Shown in pieces: positions 1 to 10,068 of a stretch of DNA of 64,000 nucleotides. The DNA is from Prunus persica (Eukaryota > Streptophyta > Magnoliopsida > Rosales > Rosaceae), in the NCBI RefSeq assembly GCF_000346465.2, contig NC_034009.1, positions 23,366,225 through 23,430,224 of the forward strand. The letters are read 5' to 3'. Made by a program: the position numbers and the translations under genes. Position 1 is the stretch's first letter. Every line of letters begins with the position of its first letter. The notes under the pieces were generated by a model. That model searched no databases. It saw only the letters and a program-made list of their open reading frames with translations, and had not been told where the DNA came from.

Positions 1-667
1 ATTCAGAACATTCACTCTACAACCACAATAATTGCTTCTTATTATTTGTAAATAGTGATTAAGCCTATAAATCTTCAACTTTCCGTAGAACATAATATTT
101 AATTTTCAACATTGTAAATGGGTTGGGTTCCTGATACTGAAAACTTGAGTTCAGTTTACAAGAAGCCAGCCTCTGGCCTTACCATTGAGTTGGGAAAATT
201 TTGAATACGTACGTTATTTCCTCATTAGTTTTCAGTCTGTTTGAACATTTATGAGACTATTGCCATTCAAGTTTGATTTTTCAAAATTTTCCATTGAACT
301 CAAAACAAAAACGAGAGATGGCAAAAACCTACTGTGCCTGGATTTTTCAAGTTTTCACTCTGTCATGTCATGTGGCTAATGTATGGAGATTATAAAAAAT
401 TAACACCTACGTAAAATTTTATTTCCTTGGATGAAAGAAAACAAGCATAGAAATAATGGTAGAAATCAAGAGAGATATGTATGACCAAAACTATTCGTTC
501 TCATTTCATTTCACCTTTTTCGCCTTGCACAAAATTGAAACCTAACACAAGCTAGCTGCATTATCCCCATTTATTAACATACAAAACTCCAACTAAACTC
601 ATCGGTTGATAAATCATCATGCACAACAGCTTCTGATATCTTCTCAGAGATGGCTAATTCCATGAAT
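1..667. other. Intergenic, no gene seen
   Basis: AT-rich DNA downstream of the minus-strand vWA gene. It probably includes that gene's 3' untranslated region. I see no convincing reading frame, repeat or RNA gene. Confidence 0.5.
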
Positions 668-2593
668 TCATCTGGTCGGATTTCCCCATTCGTTGTCCAT
701 GAAGAGCTTCAGCAAGTTCTTAGAGAAGCCACTCAACAGAGCCACCCCGGGCTGATTCCCGGGCACCGGTGTAGACCTCGAGTCCCTCAGATTCCAAAAC
801 ACCAGCTGTGGGATCGCATTCCCATAACCATGCTCCCTAAACTTCTTCTGTATCACGTCATAATCAGTCTCCCAGCTGTTGGCCGAAGCCTCATCAAACT
901 CCATGTCGCTGAACACAAACACCCTCTTGATCATATTCTCCGGCTTCAAATTCCCCTTCACCGCAACCCTCAGCAGCAAATCAAACACCTTCTGAAAATC
1001 AGTGTTCATATCGAACTCCATATCCCTCACAAACTGGCACTTGGTCTTCAGATCATCCCCTTTCACCAAATGCAGCTGAGGATTCCTACTGAATGTGATC
1101 ACCAGCCCCTTCCACGGGTCCTCACTCAGCTCAGACACCAACAGCCCCAACGCTATCGCCACCTCCATGGGGGTCCCACACATGCTACCGGACACGTCAC
1201 ACACGGCCAAGCAGTTCTTCATCTTCCCCAACTTCAACATGTCCTCCACCATTCTCTTCCATTGAAGCTCAGCCACTTCCCCGACGTCACCTTCCTCCAC
1301 AGACCCAATAATCTCATGGGGAAGCAGAGCACCGGCCGCCATCTTCGCCTTGCCGGCCTTCACGTCCTCCAAGTACTTCTTGAACCTCTCCTTGTCGTGC
1401 TTTAGGAAGAACCTTTTGTAATTCTTCATGGCCACTGACGCCACTCTGTTGTACGGAAGCGAACCCCACTGCTTCGCTCCCATATAAACCTCCGGCAACT
1501 CCAGCACCTTCCTCAGAGGCACCAGAACCTCTTTCCTCAGCCGATCTCTCACTCTGTAAGCGTAATGGGTTTCCTCCATGCCTTCGTATTCCTTGTACGA
1601 TTCGCGCGGGAACACCTTTCTCGCAATGCTCTCGCAGATTAGAGTGGCTCGATCGAACGAAGAGTCAATCGAAGGGCACCACTTGGCCGCGAGGCTGATC
1701 TTGTTGCTCTGATTCGACTTCAAATTCTCCATATCGGCCTTCAACAACTCGGCGAAAAGATCCGAAACCCTCTCGTGCAAGAATCGGAAATCCGGGTCGG
1801 ATCCATACTTGGCAACCGCCTTCTTGGCCATGGCGATCTTCTTCGCCTTCCTCAACACGCTTGCCTTTTCCTTTTCCCATTTTACCCACTCCTTCTCCTT
1901 CGCTTCATTTTCCTCCTTCGACATGTCCTTTTTGGCGGCTTTTTTCTCTCCCCCGGTCTTGATTTTCTTGAACGGAACGGCTTCGGGGCTCAAGTCACAG
2001 CCCAACCTATGTTTCTTCCTGCCGCCGGCGGATTTTCTTTCCTTCAACGCATCCTTCTGTTTCCTCCGCACGTCCTCGCCTTCTAGAAGGCGGTAGAGAA
2101 TTTCGGGTAGGTCCTTGATATAACCGAAGTCCGCAAAGGACCTGAGATTGCAGGCGAGGGTTTTGGGGTGGTGGTTGTGGAGCCAAACCGCCGCCGTGTG
2201 GAAGTGTTCCTTGTCAGACTTTCCGGTGCCGCGTACGCCGCGGAGGTTGCAGATGAGCTTGAGCGTGGTCGGCGCGCTGTGGGTCCAGGCCAGCGGGAGC
2301 TGGTTGTTGACGTAGTCGGCGGGGGTGTCCGGCACCACGTGGAAGAAGAAATCGAGGCAGGGGTTGCCGGTGGAGAGATAGGTGGCGGAATCATTCTCGG
2401 TCAAGCCCATCGGGAGTTTGTTGTCCATCGCTATGTCGTTGAAATTTGAGACCATGAGGTCAACGAAGGGTTCGCCGGTGGCGGGTTCGGGTTTGGGGTC
2501 GCGGTCGGGGTCGGGTACAGGTTGAGATTGGGGCGGTGAGGTGTAGGTGGGATTGGTGAGCTCTGGAGGACCGAGAAGACTGGGAGGAGCCAT
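668..2593 (-). CDS. DUF2828 / vWA-domain protein (plant UCP015417 family)
   Basis: Single-exon gene for 641 residues. The N-terminus (1-45) is proline-rich and the conserved DUF2828 body starts near residue 43. Residues 175-260 are very rich in Lys and Glu and look like a charged helix with possible nuclear targeting. A von Willebrand A fold follows, with a MIDAS-type metal site DVSGSM at about 466-471, NTDF near 530 and FSDMEFD near 563. This order is typical of the plant proteins filed as UCP015417 vWA, whose biochemical role is unknown. Length and domains look complete. The start ATG precedes the family-like N-terminus and no upstream intron is needed. The base composition is GC-richer than the flanks, as expected for an intronless coding exon. 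The family call is firm; the function is not known. Confidence 0.9.
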   Translation of the reverse strand: MAPPSLLGPPELTNPTYTSPPQSQPVPDPDRDPKPEPATGEPFVDLMVSNFNDIAMDNKLPMGLTENDSATYLSTGNPCLDFFFHVVPDTPADYVNNQLPLAWTHSAPTTLKLICNLRGVRGTGKSDKEHFHTAAVWLHNHHPKTLACNLRSFADFGYIKDLPEILYRLLEGEDVRRKQKDALKERKSAGGRKKHRLGCDLSPEAVPFKKIKTGGEKKAAKKDMSKEENEAKEKEWVKWEKEKASVLRKAKKIAMAKKAVAKYGSDPDFRFLHERVSDLFAELLKADMENLKSNQSNKISLAAKWCPSIDSSFDRATLICESIARKVFPRESYKEYEGMEETHYAYRVRDRLRKEVLVPLRKVLELPEVYMGAKQWGSLPYNRVASVAMKNYKRFFLKHDKERFKKYLEDVKAGKAKMAAGALLPHEIIGSVEEGDVGEVAELQWKRMVEDMLKLGKMKNCLAVCDVSGSMCGTPMEVAIALGLLVSELSEDPWKGLVITFSRNPQLHLVKGDDLKTKCQFVRDMEFDMNTDFQKVFDLLLRVAVKGNLKPENMIKRVFVFSDMEFDEASANSWETDYDVIQKKFREHGYGNAIPQLVFWNLRDSRSTPVPGNQPGVALLSGFSKNLLKLFMDNEWGNPTR

Positions 2594-3755
2594 GGTTCAA
2601 GGTGTGAGAAATTGTGATGGAGTGAGCAGAGGAAGGACGATATTAACCGACTGAGGCGGATCTATAGGAGGGCAGTTACTTGGGCTCCAAACTTAGTGTT
2701 CATCACATCTGATTTTGTCATTTTCATTTTCGAGACAATATATTTTTGCCGAGTCCATTTTCGAGACACACAGGCGACTTTTTAGTGTTTCCTTTTTCTG
2801 ATAAATTGGATTTGAAATTAAATAAAGAAAAGGAAACCATCTTAAATAAGGAATTTTTCGTACCGAAAAGGATAAAACAGCTCAACCCACGACTGTTTCT
2901 TGCTTATGTGGATTGTCCACAAGCGGCAAGCCAAGAATCAGAATGTGGATTGCTTAGGAATTACCTGATTGATATATAAACTACTTAAATTTATAGTGTG
3001 TGATTCGTTATGCTTACAACCATCAATTACTTTTTTTTTTTGGGTTAAATATCACAAGGTGTTTTCATACCTGACGAGTGAAATTAATCCCCGTTTAAAA
3101 TTCGACTTGCTCTGACCACAAAGCAACAATTACTATTTCTAATATGAATAAGTTGGTAAGAAATGTTATCGACAAAGTTTGTCATTTGTCAATGCCTGAT
3201 GAATTGGGCTAAAGTCATAGTCGATCTCCTAACCGATGATCAGCCTGCCATACTTGTAATATTTTCAAACTTTATTTTATTTCTTAAAGAGCCAGAAACA
3301 AAGAAAGATAAAACCAGCTAGGTCGGCATTAGTAAGGAAATGGGCAACAAAATGGGTTTCACGTGGAGTGTTGTTGATGGCTAATCCAAAGCTTTTCTCC
3401 CATACCTTAAACCAGCTGAAGTTAAATTTTCAAACCAGCGTGCATGCCCAGAATCAGAATGGGCTTTTGACAAAGGCATTCATCACCAAACCTATTCAAC
3501 TCATGTATAAAGCAAGCCTCAAATGTGAAAAAGGTTTTGGGATCCTATTCGATCAAAGTCGCACCACACTCGACATAAAAGCCATAAAATTGTATCCACT
3601 TGCTTCTCAGTTTAATTTATTGAGAATAACACAAGCTACGTTTAACGACATACAGATTGACTGAATTTTAGTCTTGCAGGTTTGTAAGAAATCAAGAGCA
3701 AAACAGAAACCAAGAATACAACGGCAGCAGCAGAGCAGGCTATTATTATGCATAT
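2594..3755. other. Intergenic between vWA and CYSTM genes
   Basis: This holds the promoter of the vWA gene (reading left) and the 3' flank of the first CYSTM gene. Short frames, for example at 3368-3664, have no recognisable domain and I do not call them. Confidence 0.5.
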
Positions 3756-4429
3756 CTAGAAGCAGCAACGCTCCAACAAGCAGCAGCAGCAAAGTGCAGC
3801 CAAACTGCGAATTGTAACCAACGAGGGGGAGATATCAGATGATAAACAAAACAAACGGCATATATTCACTTGCAATCCAATGTTTGATGTTACATGCAAC
3901 TATTGACTTAACTTGATGACATTGAGGAGATTCGAAACAGGAAATATACAATCAATTGGATGGAAAATAGAAACTTGGATTGTATTGGACCCTATGAACA
4001 TAAACATAACCAATAGATATTAATAGGGATATAATAGATAGAAAGCAGGGACATATATACATACCAGCTTCTAAAGAGAGAATCGCAGGCATAGTCATCT
4101 TGGTGGTAGTGGTGGTATGGGCGGAGGGGAGGAGGGGCAGCTGATAGTGGGGGTTGGTACCCTTCATAGAAGTAACCCTGATATCCATATTCTTGTGGCG
4201 GAGGAGATGGATTTGGGAACCCCGGCCGTGGCGGTGGAGGTGGAAAGTCCGGCGCTTGAGGATACTCTTGTGGGTACCCTGAAAATTCGTAGTCACACAC
4301 CCAACACAAATGATTATTATTGGATAATTAAACAAATCCAAAATTGGGGGAAATTTACAATTGTATTATAAATGGCTTGCCTGGTGGGGGATGCTGTTCA
4401 TGTTGAACATGGATGTGTTGGTAACTCAT
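3756..4429 (-). CDS. CYSTM (cysteine-rich transmembrane module) protein, copy 1
   Basis: Three exons on the minus strand (4429-4381, 4278-4065, 3804-3756) give 103 residues. The start is MSYQHIHV, followed by a Pro/Tyr-rich middle (about 17-85). The C-terminus is a CYSTM membrane module, CLAALCCCCLLERCCF, after FRS. CYSTM proteins are small tail-anchored plasma-membrane proteins linked to stress tolerance and, for the WIH subgroup, to reproductive development. The first and last exons are both 49 nt. The last exon encodes nearly the whole Cys-rich tail and is easy to miss, because reading through the second intron gives a false end. Intron 1 has a GC donor (CAG|GCAAG), as in the paralogue at 11.8-12.4 kb. 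The exon model is inferred from splice consensus and from agreement between the two copies. Confidence 0.85.
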
Positions 4430-4636
4430 TGTTCTTTTGCCTTATCCGATGACTTGGCTGACTTCTGGGATTATGCGTTGTTGAGTGCTCTGCTCGAATG
4501 AAATATTAAACCTTTCTTCTCTCCAAAGTTTCTTTGAAGTGTCAGTGCTGCATTGGGGAGGAGGACACTTGGCGGGAACGTAGCTATGTCAGTGTCGACA
4601 ACCATGCATTACTTTCTTTGGAAGGATCGATATAAA

Positions 4637-5026
4637 TGTTAGCATATTCAGAACATTATCATGCATATAGATTCAATCAAAACATGTAATAAATCTCAAT
4701 GAAAATGCAGAGAGCTTTTGAGTAAAGAGAGGTCAGATTTCTGTGTGTGAGAGAGAGAGAGCTTTTAGAAGAATGCTTGCTGTATCAGCCCAGCACCAAA
4801 ACATGTATATATCATGACACTGACAAAAACCGTTAGGGAGGAGATATTCCCTATTACATCACTAAATCTAGCCATTCAATCATTACCCTATAAGATAATG
4901 ACAGGTGGCAAAATGCTATTACATTCTCTGCTGTACACTTGGACTATGATCCAAGGCAGCCTTCCTAACAAGAATAGAACCTTCATATTCTAATTCCATC
5001 ACAGCAGCTACACCTATACACCAACA
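4637..5026 (-). repeat. 3' LTR of Copia element 1
   Basis: 390-bp LTR with TG...CA ends, matching the copy at 9187-9576 throughout. It contains a short GA repeat and a TATATAT stretch. The reverse transcriptase frame stops just inside it. Confidence 0.96.
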
Positions 5027-7149
5027 CTCCCTTCTAGGTGTTGTGCTGAAATAACACCTAGAGCCTTCCTCAAATACTCAAATCTGTCTCTTGCTAATGG
5101 CTTGGTGAAAATGTCAGCAAGCTGCACTTCTGTTTTGCAATATAGCAAATCAATCTCACCATTTTGTAGAGCATCTCTTATGAAGTGAAACCTGCGGTTG
5201 ATGTGTCTGGTTTTGTGATGATGAACAGGATTCTTTGATATAGCAATAGCTGAAGTGTTGTCACACAACAACTGAGTTGGTTCTACCTGTTCCTCTCCAA
5301 AATCAGATAACACAAACCTCAGCCACATAGCTTGTGCAGTAGCTTCTGCTGCACTCATGTACTCAGCCTCTGCTGTTGACAGAGCAACACTACTTTGCTT
5401 GATTGAAGCCCAAGAAAATGCACCTGACCCCAAGTTGAAAGCATAGCCTGATGTGCTCCTCATGTCATCTTCACTTCCACTCCAATCACTATCACAATAG
5501 CCTATTAACACTGCTCCTTTTCCCTTATCATAGGCAATTCCATAGTTTATGGTGCCTTGAACATATCTCAGCACTCTCTTTGCTGTTCCCATGTGCTTCT
5601 TGGTTGGATTATGCATGAATCTAGCCAAGAGGCTTGCTGCAAACATGATATCTGGTCTGGTTGCAGTCAGATATAGCAAGCTTCCCACCATTTGCCTATA
5701 CAATGTCTCATCTGCTAGTTCACTTCCATCCACTTTTGACAACTTTTCATTCACTGCCAAAGGTGTTGCAACAGACTTGCAATCCTTAAGTCCAAATTTG
5801 TCAAGTAAAGTCTTTGCATACTTCTTCTGGTGAAGAAAGATGCAAGAATCAGTTTGTAGGACCCCAAGACCAAGGAAATGATGAAGTAGTCCTAGGTCAG
5901 TCATCTCATATTGTCTCATCATATCATCCTTGAATGCAGCCATCATTTCTTTTGAGCTTCCTGTGTAGATAATATCATCTACATATAGAGACACAATGAG
6001 AATACCACTTGTAGACATCTTTGTGTACAAAGTAGCTTCACTTGGACTTCTATAAAAACCAGTCTTGATGAAATAGGAATTTATCTCATCATACCAAGCT
6101 CTTGGAGCTTGTTTCAAACCATATAGAGCCTTTTTCAGCTTATACACTTTATCTTCACTTCCTTGCATCACAAAACCAGATGGTTGATCTACATAAACTT
6201 CTTCATTTAGCACTCCATTAAGAAATGCAGACTTTACATCTAGTTGAAACAGATTCCAGTTTCTCTGTGCAGCAACAGCCACCAAGGTTCTCACAGTATC
6301 AAGTCGAGCCACTGGTGCAAAGGTCTCATTGAAGTCAATTCCAGGCTTTTGAGAATATCCCTTTGCCACCAGCCGAGCCTTATTCTTCTGCACAGATCCA
6401 TCTAGGTTCAGTTTAGTCTTATAGATCCATTTGACTCCAATGATTGGTTTATCAAATGGTCTATTCACAAGCTCCCATGTATTGTTCTTCTCAATCATGG
6501 TGATTTCAGCTTCCATTGCTTTCTTCCAAGAGTCATCCTTTGCTGCCTCTTCAAAACTTTCTGGTTCTATAATGCACATGTTGCATTTTTCATAAATTTC
6601 TGCAATGCTCTTGTACTTGAGAGGAGTGTGATCAACATCCTGTGATCCTGCTTCCCTTTCTTGGTCACTGATTTCAGTGTTTAAGCTAGGCATCTCATTC
6701 ACTTCCAATTGTTCTTCAAATTCATAAGAACTCCCTTCTGCTCCTTGTTCTTCTTCTCTAATTTCAGTGAGCTGAATGTTCACACTAGTCTCCTTCTTTG
6801 TATTCCAATCCCAACACTCATTCTCACTAAATATCACATCTCTTGAAATGATAACCTTTTCAGTTTCAATATTGTAGAGCCTGTATCCCTTTTCACAGCT
6901 GCCATACCCCAAGAAAATACACCTTTTGCTTGCCAAATCTAGCTTCTGTCTTTGCTGTTTTGGTACATGAGCATAACACAATGAACCAAATACCTTCAGA
7001 TGCTTAATTCCTGGTTTCCTCCCTCCATAAGCCTCAAATGGTGTCTTTTTGCTTAAGGCTTTAGTTGGACATCTATTCAAAATGTACACAGATGTGTTGA
7101 CTGCCTCTGCCCAGAAATCAAGTGGAATTTCTTTTCCAACATCAAACAT
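5014..7149 (-). CDS. Copia element 1: integrase C-terminus, reverse transcriptase, RNase H
   Basis: Open frame of 711 residues. It begins inside the integrase C-terminal region (DFWAEAVNTSVYILNR). It continues through the copia linker (ISRDVIFSE, about 101-109), the reverse transcriptase (FQLDVKSAFLNG near 301; active-site YVDD at 389-392) and ends with the RNase H domain (LLCDNTSAIAISKNP; TKPLARDRF). Copia elements normally encode one gag-pol polyprotein. Here this part is in a different frame from the gag-protease-integrase part, overlapping it for 73 nt at 7077-7149. The ATG at the listed start is therefore probably not a real initiation site. The break could be a one-base indel in this copy, an inherited lesion or a sequencing error. 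Confidence 0.9.
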   Translation of the reverse strand: MFDVGKEIPLDFWAEAVNTSVYILNRCPTKALSKKTPFEAYGGRKPGIKHLKVFGSLCYAHVPKQQRQKLDLASKRCIFLGYGSCEKGYRLYNIETEKVIISRDVIFSENECWDWNTKKETSVNIQLTEIREEEQGAEGSSYEFEEQLEVNEMPSLNTEISDQEREAGSQDVDHTPLKYKSIAEIYEKCNMCIIEPESFEEAAKDDSWKKAMEAEITMIEKNNTWELVNRPFDKPIIGVKWIYKTKLNLDGSVQKNKARLVAKGYSQKPGIDFNETFAPVARLDTVRTLVAVAAQRNWNLFQLDVKSAFLNGVLNEEVYVDQPSGFVMQGSEDKVYKLKKALYGLKQAPRAWYDEINSYFIKTGFYRSPSEATLYTKMSTSGILIVSLYVDDIIYTGSSKEMMAAFKDDMMRQYEMTDLGLLHHFLGLGVLQTDSCIFLHQKKYAKTLLDKFGLKDCKSVATPLAVNEKLSKVDGSELADETLYRQMVGSLLYLTATRPDIMFAASLLARFMHNPTKKHMGTAKRVLRYVQGTINYGIAYDKGKGAVLIGYCDSDWSGSEDDMRSTSGYAFNLGSGAFSWASIKQSSVALSTAEAEYMSAAEATAQAMWLRFVLSDFGEEQVEPTQLLCDNTSAIAISKNPVHHHKTRHINRRFHFIRDALQNGEIDLLYCKTEVQLADIFTKPLARDRFEYLRKALGVISAQHLEGSVGV
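5027..5036 (-). other. Polypurine tract of Copia element 1
   Basis: The purine run TAGAAGGGAG on the minus strand directly abuts the 3' LTR, where plus-strand DNA synthesis of an LTR element is primed. Confidence 0.75.
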
Positions 7150-9086
7150 TTGGCCATTTCTACTATAGTTCTATTCTTCCTCTCGGCCACACCATTTTGC
7201 TGTGGTGTGTATGGGGTTGTGAGCTGCCTTTCAATGCCTGCATTGTCACAGAACCTCTCAAACTCCACTGAAGTGTACTCTCCTCCTCTGTCACTTCTCA
7301 ATTGTTTTAGTTTGTAGCCACTTTGCAATTCCACAGTGGCTTTGAACTTCTTAAACACACAAAGAGCTTCTGACTTGTGCCTTAAGAAATAGACCCAACA
7401 CATCCTTGTGCAATCATCAATGAAAGTGAGAAAGAACCTATTTCCAGCTTTGGTAACTGTCTGCATAGGACCACAGATGTCACTGTGAATAAGTTCTAGT
7501 GGGGTTGATGCTCTAGAAATAGCTTCTCTTGGGAATGCTTCTCTACTTTGCTTGCCTAGAACACACCCCTCACATACCTGTCTATCTTCTTTAATTTCTG
7601 GCAGCCCTACTACCATATCTTGCTCTTTCAATAGTTTTAGACTAGTCATATTGAGATGTCCAAACCTTCTATGCCAGAGATCAGTGGAATGGTCTACACT
7701 TGCTCTATAAGCAAAGTGCATTTCAGCTTGCAACTTCAAAGGAAAGCTTCTGTTTCCTTTCATCTGAACCTTTGCCACCAGATTTGTATGAGAGCTGTCA
7801 TTGTAGATTTCCACCTTGTGATCACCAAATACCAAATAATAGCCATGTTCTATCATCTGTCCTACACTGAGTAAGTTCTCTTTCAGTCCAGGTACAAGCA
7901 TTATTTCTTTGATATGTCTCTTGCCTGCTTTGGTTTCAACCACAATAGTGCCTTTTCCAGTTACTTCTACAAGCTGTCCAGTTCCCATTTCAACCTTGGC
8001 AGTCACTTTTCTGTCAATATCCACCAACAAATCCTCTTTTCCTGTCATGTGATTGCTACACCCACTGTCCAAATACCAGATCTCTTCATCCCTTGTTACA
8101 TCAGCACCACTTACATTGCTAGCATAGAACATTGTTGGTGCAGCTTCCACTTGAGTAGCATAGTTGATCTGCTGTGGTGTTTTCTTGCTGTAGCAGTCTT
8201 TTGCAATGTGACCAAGTTTATCACAGTTATAACACTTTGGCTTGCCCTTGAATCGACATTCACCAAAATGTAGCTTACCACAGTGTTTGCAGGGAGTTTT
8301 AGTGCCTTCACTTGCCTTGTTATCCCACTTCTTGCCTTTGGATTTCCAATTCTTATTCTGCTTGCTGTTCTGTTCTCCATTCTTAGTCTGTTTGGCATCT
8401 ACACTAAGGCTAGCAAATGCCTTCTCTGTTCTGTTTTCAGAATGCCTATCTAAACGCAACTCAAAGCTCTTTAGTGAGGCAACAACCTCCTGCACCTCAA
8501 TCTCATTCAGATCTCTAGAATGTTCAATAACTGAACATATAGAGTCATAGGTAGATGGCAGACTAATAAGCAGTTTTTGAACAATTCTCTCTCTAGGCAA
8601 TTCCTCCCCATAACTTCTCATTTGATTAATTAAATCAAATAGTTTAGTAACATAGACAGTTAAGGATTCATCATCCTTCATTCTTGTATATTCAAATTCC
8701 CTTCTAAGGCCTTGCAATTTAACACTCCTTACCTGCTTATCTCCATGGAATTCTTGCTGCAGAATACTCCAGGCACCTTTTGATGTCTCTTCATGAGATA
8801 TTCGTGGGAATATCTCCTCTGAAACTGCTCCTTGAATCAATCCAAGGGCCTTGGCATCCTTCATGAGTACCTCAGCAACCATGCCTTTCCCACTTGATTC
8901 TTCTGTCTCCTTTTTCTGATCACCAGATTCATCTGACTTTTTCAGATCCATACCATCAAGTCCTTTGATCACAAAATCCCACAGTCCATGAGATTTGAAG
9001 ATGGTCTTCATCCTAATGCTCCAGAAATCGTAGTTCTCACCATTGAAAATTGGTGCTCTCAACTCACCACCACTTGATCCAGCCAT
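7077..9086 (-). CDS. Copia element 1: gag, protease, integrase
   Basis: Open frame of 669 residues. The gag part starts MAGSSGGELRAPIFNGENYD and carries the UBN2-type region, then a zinc knuckle CYNCDKLGHIAKDC at 285-298. The aspartic protease motif LDSGCSNHM is at about 339-347. The GAG-pre-integrase region (LWHRRFGHLN, about 470) precedes the integrase core, with D536 (HSDICG), D599 (RSDRGGEY) and E635 (GVAERKN). That is the DD35E spacing. The frame leaves the integrase sense after about residue 650 and ends in an unrelated tail, so the polyprotein is interrupted here. All catalytic residues up to the break are present. Confidence 0.93.
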   Translation of the reverse strand: MAGSSGGELRAPIFNGENYDFWSIRMKTIFKSHGLWDFVIKGLDGMDLKKSDESGDQKKETEESSGKGMVAEVLMKDAKALGLIQGAVSEEIFPRISHEETSKGAWSILQQEFHGDKQVRSVKLQGLRREFEYTRMKDDESLTVYVTKLFDLINQMRSYGEELPRERIVQKLLISLPSTYDSICSVIEHSRDLNEIEVQEVVASLKSFELRLDRHSENRTEKAFASLSVDAKQTKNGEQNSKQNKNWKSKGKKWDNKASEGTKTPCKHCGKLHFGECRFKGKPKCYNCDKLGHIAKDCYSKKTPQQINYATQVEAAPTMFYASNVSGADVTRDEEIWYLDSGCSNHMTGKEDLLVDIDRKVTAKVEMGTGQLVEVTGKGTIVVETKAGKRHIKEIMLVPGLKENLLSVGQMIEHGYYLVFGDHKVEIYNDSSHTNLVAKVQMKGNRSFPLKLQAEMHFAYRASVDHSTDLWHRRFGHLNMTSLKLLKEQDMVVGLPEIKEDRQVCEGCVLGKQSREAFPREAISRASTPLELIHSDICGPMQTVTKAGNRFFLTFIDDCTRMCWVYFLRHKSEALCVFKKFKATVELQSGYKLKQLRSDRGGEYTSVEFERFCDNAGIERQLTTPYTPQQNGVAERKNRTIVEMAKCLMLEKKFHLISGQRQSTHLCTF

Positions 9087-9168
9087 GTTAGACTTAGATC
9101 TGCAGAACTCAAGCTCAGCTGCAGCTTCAATAGCTTAGCACAGAGAAACTCCCAGTATTACAAGATCA

Positions 9169-9186
9169 AACCTGGCTCTGAGGCCA
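9169..9186 (-). other. Primer-binding site, Copia element 1
   Basis: Directly inside the 5' LTR the minus strand reads TGGCCTCAGAGCCAGG. This matches the usual plant copia site complementary to initiator-methionine tRNA (TGGTATCAGAGC) apart from two bases. Confidence 0.75.
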
Positions 9187-9576
9187 TGTTAGCATATTCA
9201 GAACATTATCATGCATATAGATTCAATCAAAACATGTAATAAATCTCAATGAAAATGCAGAGAGCTTTTGAGTAAAGAGAGGTCAGATTTCTGTGTGTGA
9301 GAGAGAGAGAGCTTTTAGAAGAATGCTTGCTGTATCAGCCCAGCACCAAAACATGTATATATCATGACACTGACAAAAACCGTTAGGGAGGAGATATTCC
9401 CTATTACATCACTAAATCTAGCCATTCAATCATTACCCTATAAGATAATGACAGGTGGCAAAATGCTATTACATTCTCTGCTGTACACTTGGACTATGAT
9501 CCAAGGCAGCCTTCCTAACAAGAATAGAACCTTCATATTCTAATTCCATCACAGCAGCTACACCTATACACCAACA
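9187..9576 (-). repeat. 5' LTR of Copia element 1
   Basis: 390 bp, identical by eye to 4637-5026. It should carry the element promoter, reading toward lower coordinates. Confidence 0.96.
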
Positions 9577-9968
9577 ATAAACAACTTGGCATACATGATG
9601 ACATGCTCATCAACTTTATGAGGTTACTTAAAGCTTATTACTTTGGGGGAAAAAAAAAACAGAAACTCACAAGAGAAAAGTTATGGATAAATGCAAGCTC
9701 CTCCATAATAATGTAGATTATTACAAATGCTTTTATGACGGTCAGTCGGTGACAAGGTTAGACTAGTTATCCTTATGAAGCTTCTTGATTTTTGTCCTGA
9801 CCACAACAACTGGTCAATTAAGCCAAGCGAGAGCCTGTAATTCTGCCGCTAGCTTCCTGAATAAACACAACACTTTGCTTCGCTAAAAAGGCAAAGGCAA
9901 AGGCATTCACATAACAGAGCCGTGTGTCACTTTTTCACATATTCTTGAAATTCCTGAACCTTCCACTC

Positions 9969-9976
9969 TATAAAAA
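9969..9976 (+). promoter_or_regulatory. TATA box of GEM-like gene
   Basis: TATAAAAA lies about 100 bp before the GEM-like start codon and is followed by an A/C-rich leader. Spacing and sequence fit a plant core promoter. The rest of 9582-10068 shows no gene. Confidence 0.6.
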
Positions 9977-10068
9977 CTCATTTTATCTCTCAACAGATTA
10001 TAAACACAAGAAAACAAAGCAAAAGAAAGAAGAAAAACCATCATTTATCAGCTCATCAGTCTCTAACC

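Larger units (their letters stand above)
4637..9576 (-). mobile_element. Copia LTR retrotransposon 1 (young, 4.94 kb)
   Basis: Full-length Ty1/copia element read on the minus strand. Two 390-bp LTRs (4637-5026, 9187-9576) start TGTTAG and end CCAACA on the plus strand, and I found no difference between them by eye. A perfect 5-bp target duplication ATAAA lies at 4632-4636 and 9577-9581. Inside are a primer-binding site, gag, protease, integrase, reverse transcriptase and RNase H in copia order, and a polypurine tract. Identical LTRs indicate a very recent insertion. One reading-frame break lies between the integrase and reverse transcriptase parts at about 7.1 kb. Confidence 0.97.

Noticed and set aside
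650..1405. Long plus-strand frame opposite the vWA gene
   Set aside because: It is the antisense shadow of a GC-rich coding exon, and its composition (His, Gln, Leu, Pro) and lack of domains show no independent coding signal.
7077..7149. Programmed frameshift in Copia element 1 as a new expression strategy
   Set aside because: Copia elements usually use one frame, the overlap falls inside the integrase domain and not at a domain boundary, and an A-rich indel explains it more simply.
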